From Labilibaculum antarcticum (GTDB taxonomy: Bacteria > Bacteroidota > Bacteroidia > Bacteroidales > Marinifilaceae), in NCBI RefSeq assembly GCF_002356295.1, contig NZ_AP018042.1, positions 3,442,361 to 3,506,360 on the forward strand: a stretch of DNA of 64,000 nt, in the 5' to 3' direction. Of the stretch, positions 61,127 through 64,000 are shown in pieces; positions within the stretch are counted from its first letter, which is position 1, and every line of letters begins with the position of its first letter. Below the pieces are notes generated by a model. It searched no databases and had not been told where the DNA came from. It was given only the letters and a program-made list of their open reading frames with translations. Position numbers and translations under genes: made by a program.

Positions 61127-62587
61127 TTAATAAATAATTGTTTGAATGGCTCTTGCTGGAATATTAATACTGACAGCTTGATTAGCTCCAACATAAAGTT
61201 GGTAATTTATTGATTGTTCAGATCTATTCATAACGACAGTAGCAATTTTCCCATCTTCATTTATAAAGGATGTACTTTCTAAAAAGCTAACGCTTGAAAC
61301 TGTACTTACTCGTTTAGCTCCCGGGCGAATGTATTTTGAGAAATGTCCCAGATAGTAATACGATGGAGTATAGATTAAACTGTCTGTTCTTGTATCGGCA
61401 TGAATGGGAGAGAAGCATAAGTTACCTACGTGGTTGGGACCTCCGGTTTCATCCAAAAGGATGTTCCAATCTGTCCAGCCAACGGTTCCTCTGTTAAAAT
61501 CATTAATCATGGAGTGACCATATCTCTCAGCATTTGGCCAGTATTGATACTTTGCAGGATCAAAAGCTTCATTACAGCCTTCAGTAAAGAGTAATTTTTT
61601 ATCGGGATAGGCCTCTTGTATTTTTTGTAAGTTGTCGAACATTGGCTCGCCACCTCTCCAGGTTTCATACCAATGAAAACCAGTTCCCCACGCATATTTA
61701 GCAGCATCAGGATCATCAAAAATGGTGTTGGCTCTATGGGTAATTAAGTCTCTGTTGTGATCCCAAACTACAATATTTTTATCTCCAAGTCCTTCCTGTT
61801 TTAATATTGGGCCTAAGTGGTTTTTTAGGAAATCTCTTTCTTCCTCAGCAGTGTAAATGCAAGATTCCCAGCGTTGAATTGCCATGGGTTCATTCTGGAT
61901 TGTTACTCCCCATACCGGAATGCCTTCCTTCTCGTATGCTTTTATGAATTTAGCGTAGTATCTGGCCCATGCATCGTAATATTCAGGAAGCAATTTACCA
62001 CCTTGAAGCATGTTTTTATTGTCTTTCATGAATGCTGGTGGGCTCCAAGGACTGGCATAAAACAGCATGGATCCTCCGGCTTTTTTAATTGCCCGCTTTA
62101 TCATTGGTAAGCGGTATTGTCTGTCATGATCAATTGAGAAGGTTTTTAATTCTTTATCTCCTTCTTTGATATATGTGAAGCTGCCACTACTAAAGTCACA
62201 GCTGTGAATAGACGTGCGGATTAAGGTATAGTTAATACCTTCTTTGCCATAATAGGCTGTAATGAATTCTTCTTGTTTTTCTTTGGTAAGTTTTGCAAAT
62301 ACTTTTGCGGATGCATCGGTAATAGCCCCACCTATTCCGATAAGTGTTTGAAATGTGTTGTTTGGGTTTACAAAAATTGAGTTTTCTGTTTCCAAAGCTT
62401 GTTTGGTTTTAATAAACTCAACTTGATTTGTTTGGCTTAATCTAAGATCTGTATCCTTGGCCGTGGTAATTACAGTTGCGGTTTTTCCTTCAGCAATAAA
62501 CTCTTTAGTAGAGTTTGTTGTCTTGTTCTTATTTGGTTGCGAGCATGCAATAAAGGCAATTGCTATAAGTGGGATAAATCTTTTCAT
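61127..62587 (-). CDS. GH30 glycoside hydrolase, probably endo-beta-1,6-glucanase
   Basis: 486 aa lipoprotein (anchored cysteine in IAFIACSQ, Cys15). GH30 fold: FQTLIGIGGAITDASA near residue 83, acid/base Glu233 in TIQNEPM and nucleophile Glu336 in LFTEGCNE. A beta-sandwich domain continues to the C-terminus (YYYLGHFSKYIRPGA). Best related activities are beta-1,6-glucanase (subfamily GH30_3) and glucosylceramidase; the PUL context with two GH3 enzymes favours a beta-1,6-linked glucan. Surface lipoprotein, likely displayed on the outer membrane to attack the polymer. Confidence 0.93.
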   Translation of the reverse strand: MKRFIPLIAIAFIACSQPNKNKTTNSTKEFIAEGKTATVITTAKDTDLRLSQTNQVEFIKTKQALETENSIFVNPNNTFQTLIGIGGAITDASAKVFAKLTKEKQEEFITAYYGKEGINYTLIRTSIHSCDFSSGSFTYIKEGDKELKTFSIDHDRQYRLPMIKRAIKKAGGSMLFYASPWSPPAFMKDNKNMLQGGKLLPEYYDAWARYYAKFIKAYEKEGIPVWGVTIQNEPMAIQRWESCIYTAEEERDFLKNHLGPILKQEGLGDKNIVVWDHNRDLITHRANTIFDDPDAAKYAWGTGFHWYETWRGGEPMFDNLQKIQEAYPDKKLLFTEGCNEAFDPAKYQYWPNAERYGHSMINDFNRGTVGWTDWNILLDETGGPNHVGNLCFSPIHADTRTDSLIYTPSYYYLGHFSKYIRPGAKRVSTVSSVSFLESTSFINEDGKIATVVMNRSEQSINYQLYVGANQAVSINIPARAIQTIIY

Positions 62588-62619
62588 AGTCTTATTTTTC
62601 TAAATATTAATGAATCTCG

Positions 62620-62652
62620 AAAAGACTACCCTAGTTAGGGTAGCCTTTTTTA
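62620..62652. terminator. hairpin between susD and GH30
   Basis: AAAAGACTACCCTA (62620-62633) and TAGGGTAGCCTTTT (62636-62649). It has a T-run in the plus direction and a shorter one on the minus strand, so it may be a partial terminator or processing site that gives higher susD than GH mRNA levels. Confidence 0.65.
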
Positions 62653-62678
62653 TGATTCAAATTTGATATAATATTATA

Positions 62679-64000
62679 TTAATATCCAGGGTTTTGATCT
62701 GTTTGCTCAATTGTAGTATTTGCGATAATCTCATTTTGTGGAATAGGAAACAACTCATGTTTGTTTGCTGAGTATCCTAAACTACCCAATTCTTGTACTG
62801 CAAGATTCCAACGAACTAAATCCCAATATCTGCTTCCTTCAAATGCCAATTCCAATTGTCTTTCAGTTACAATTGCCTGAAAGATATCATCAGAAGCTTG
62901 AATGTCAGCTAAATTAGCTCGATCTCGAACTTTATTTAATTCGATTAATGCTAGTCCATCTTGGGTTGAAAAATGGTAAGCTTCAGCTGCCATTAATAAT
63001 ACATCAGCATAGCGCATTAAACGCCAGTTGATTGTGTAGTTCAATTCAGGAACACTACCAGCAGTTTCAACTGCTTTTGTTGCATATTTTAATCGCAAGA
63101 ATCCTTCGTAATCATGAGCTTCTTCTACATTAATAATACCGCCAGTTGCAATGAAATCAGCAGCTGACATAAGCGTTGCATTACCACGTTCTGTATCTCC
63201 GGCATCTATAAAAGCTTGACCAATTTTAGCTGATGGAGCGTTGAAACCCCATCCGTTTACAATATTTAGAGAAGAACCTGAAACGTTAAAGATGTCACTT
63301 CTAGGACCTTGAAGCTGAGCTTCGATATTATTTTCATTACCACCGCTCCAAGGGAAATTACCCCAATCGTATAACTCTTGTGAAGTATAAGACATTTCGA
63401 AAAGGGACTCTTGCCCAAATTCAGTCCCTTGTGTCCACACATCTGCAAAATTTGGTTCTAAATCATACTCAGAACTGCTAATTACTGCAGCAAGTTGAAT
63501 TGCTGCTTCCCCATATTTTTTCTGGTAAAGAAGAGCTTTTCCATAGTAAGCTTGAGCTGTTCCTTTTGAAAAACGATATTTATCAGCAATACTATACTCA
63601 CTTTTTAATGGAAGATCAACAATTGCTTCAGAGAAGTCTTTCTCTATTTGAGCATAAACTTCGGCTGCCTCAGATCTTGGAAGATGGTATTCTGAAGGAT
63701 CTGCTGGATTAGTAGTCATTAATGGAACTCCTCCAAAAAGGGTAACCAATTCAAGATAATTATAAGCTCTTAAAGCTTTTGCCTCAGCAATTAACGCCTT
63801 ATAACCATCAGTACTTGGTTCTACCAAATTAATAACTGTATTAGCAGAACTAATTGCTTTGTAAAAGTTAGTCCAGATGCCTTCCAATTTTGCATTAGTT
63901 GTTTGAATCTCAAAGTCATCTATGTACTGATAGTCAGCCTGATCACCTTCAGTAGAGCCAGCTAAGCAATCATCAGCTGGTAGGTTTTTGATAAAATAGA
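62679..64000 (-). CDS. susD: SusD/RagB-family starch-binding outer-membrane protein (5' partial)
   Basis: The frame is open to the right window edge, so the N-terminus and lipobox lie outside. Visible are the SusD core: NLPADDCLAGSTEGDQAD, EGIWTNFYKAISSANTVINL, ALRAYNYLELVTLFGGVPL with the TPR-like helices, GKALLYQKKYGEAA, NYTINWRLMRYADVLLMAAEAYH, and the C-terminal ERQLELAFEGSRYWDLVRW and NPGY. Such surface lipoproteins bind a glycan and pair with a SusC TonB receptor, which should lie just outside the window. It ends the PUL expression head: GH30 and GH3 follow. Confidence 0.93.
   Translation of the reverse strand, partial: YFIKNLPADDCLAGSTEGDQADYQYIDDFEIQTTNAKLEGIWTNFYKAISSANTVINLVEPSTDGYKALIAEAKALRAYNYLELVTLFGGVPLMTTNPADPSEYHLPRSEAAEVYAQIEKDFSEAIVDLPLKSEYSIADKYRFSKGTAQAYYGKALLYQKKYGEAAIQLAAVISSSEYDLEPNFADVWTQGTEFGQESLFEMSYTSQELYDWGNFPWSGGNENNIEAQLQGPRSDIFNVSGSSLNIVNGWGFNAPSAKIGQAFIDAGDTERGNATLMSAADFIATGGIINVEEAHDYEGFLRLKYATKAVETAGSVPELNYTINWRLMRYADVLLMAAEAYHFSTQDGLALIELNKVRDRANLADIQASDDIFQAIVTERQLELAFEGSRYWDLVRWNLAVQELGSLGYSANKHELFPIPQNEIIANTTIEQTDQNPGY

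Overview
The window looks like a chromosomal segment from an AT-rich marine or sediment member of the Bacteroidota, probably Bacteroidales/Marinilabiliales-like. The evidence is a SusD-type nutrient binder, an ECF sigma/FecR/TonB-receptor/DUF4249 set, gldF-gldG, many Bacteroidota-typical families (DUF3078, DUF4249, PD40/OmpA proteins, GIN-domain lipoprotein), Bacteroidota-type promoters (TTTG about 19-20 nt before TAnnTTTG) and few Shine-Dalgarno sites. A tryptophanase suggests an anaerobic or facultative lifestyle. The family placement is inference; no rRNA is present to confirm it. The single tRNA is tRNA-Trp(CCA).

Layout. 1-9 kb: a PD40/OmpA envelope protein cut by the window edge, a cysteine desulfurase with a selenocysteine-lyase-like C-terminus, a frameshifted secreted-protein gene, a large GH3/beta-lactamase fusion, a CYTH protein, coaX and a D-2-hydroxyacid dehydrogenase. 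9-13 kb: an ATP-grasp protein, two decayed acetyltransferase genes facing each other, and three cold-shock-domain genes, two of which share a conserved 5' leader. 13-21 kb: envelope proteins (DUF4197, DUF3078), a hemolysin III-like protein, tryptophanase with a long leader, and small metabolic proteins. 21-29 kb: macro-domain protein, phosphofructokinase, an ArsR-controlled thiol/efflux operon resembling arsEFG plus an ArsP-type permease, then about 0.8 kb of non-coding repeats before an unrecognised gene.

29-50 kb is mostly housekeeping: pheT, surE, lpxB, gldF-gldG, dnaN with a DnaQ-like exonuclease, an acyl-CoA ligase, purB and an MsbA-like ABC exporter, with many clear intrinsic terminators. 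50-56 kb holds a CDGSH/ferredoxin-like protein and a complete cell-surface signalling and uptake set: ECF sigma, FecR anti-sigma, STN-type TonB receptor and DUF4249 lipoprotein. 56.6-64 kb is the end of a polysaccharide utilisation locus on the minus strand: SusD (cut by the window edge), a GH30 and two GH3 enzymes. Together these fit breakdown of a beta-1,6/beta-1,3-glucan such as laminarin.

No prophage, CRISPR array, complete insertion sequence or classical defence system was found. The most interesting material is non-coding or unusual in combination: the paired cold-shock leaders, the possible leader ORF before tryptophanase, the degenerate array with about 20-nt spacing at 27.7-27.9 kb, the palindromic elements, and the arsEFG/ArsP-like operon with its operator.
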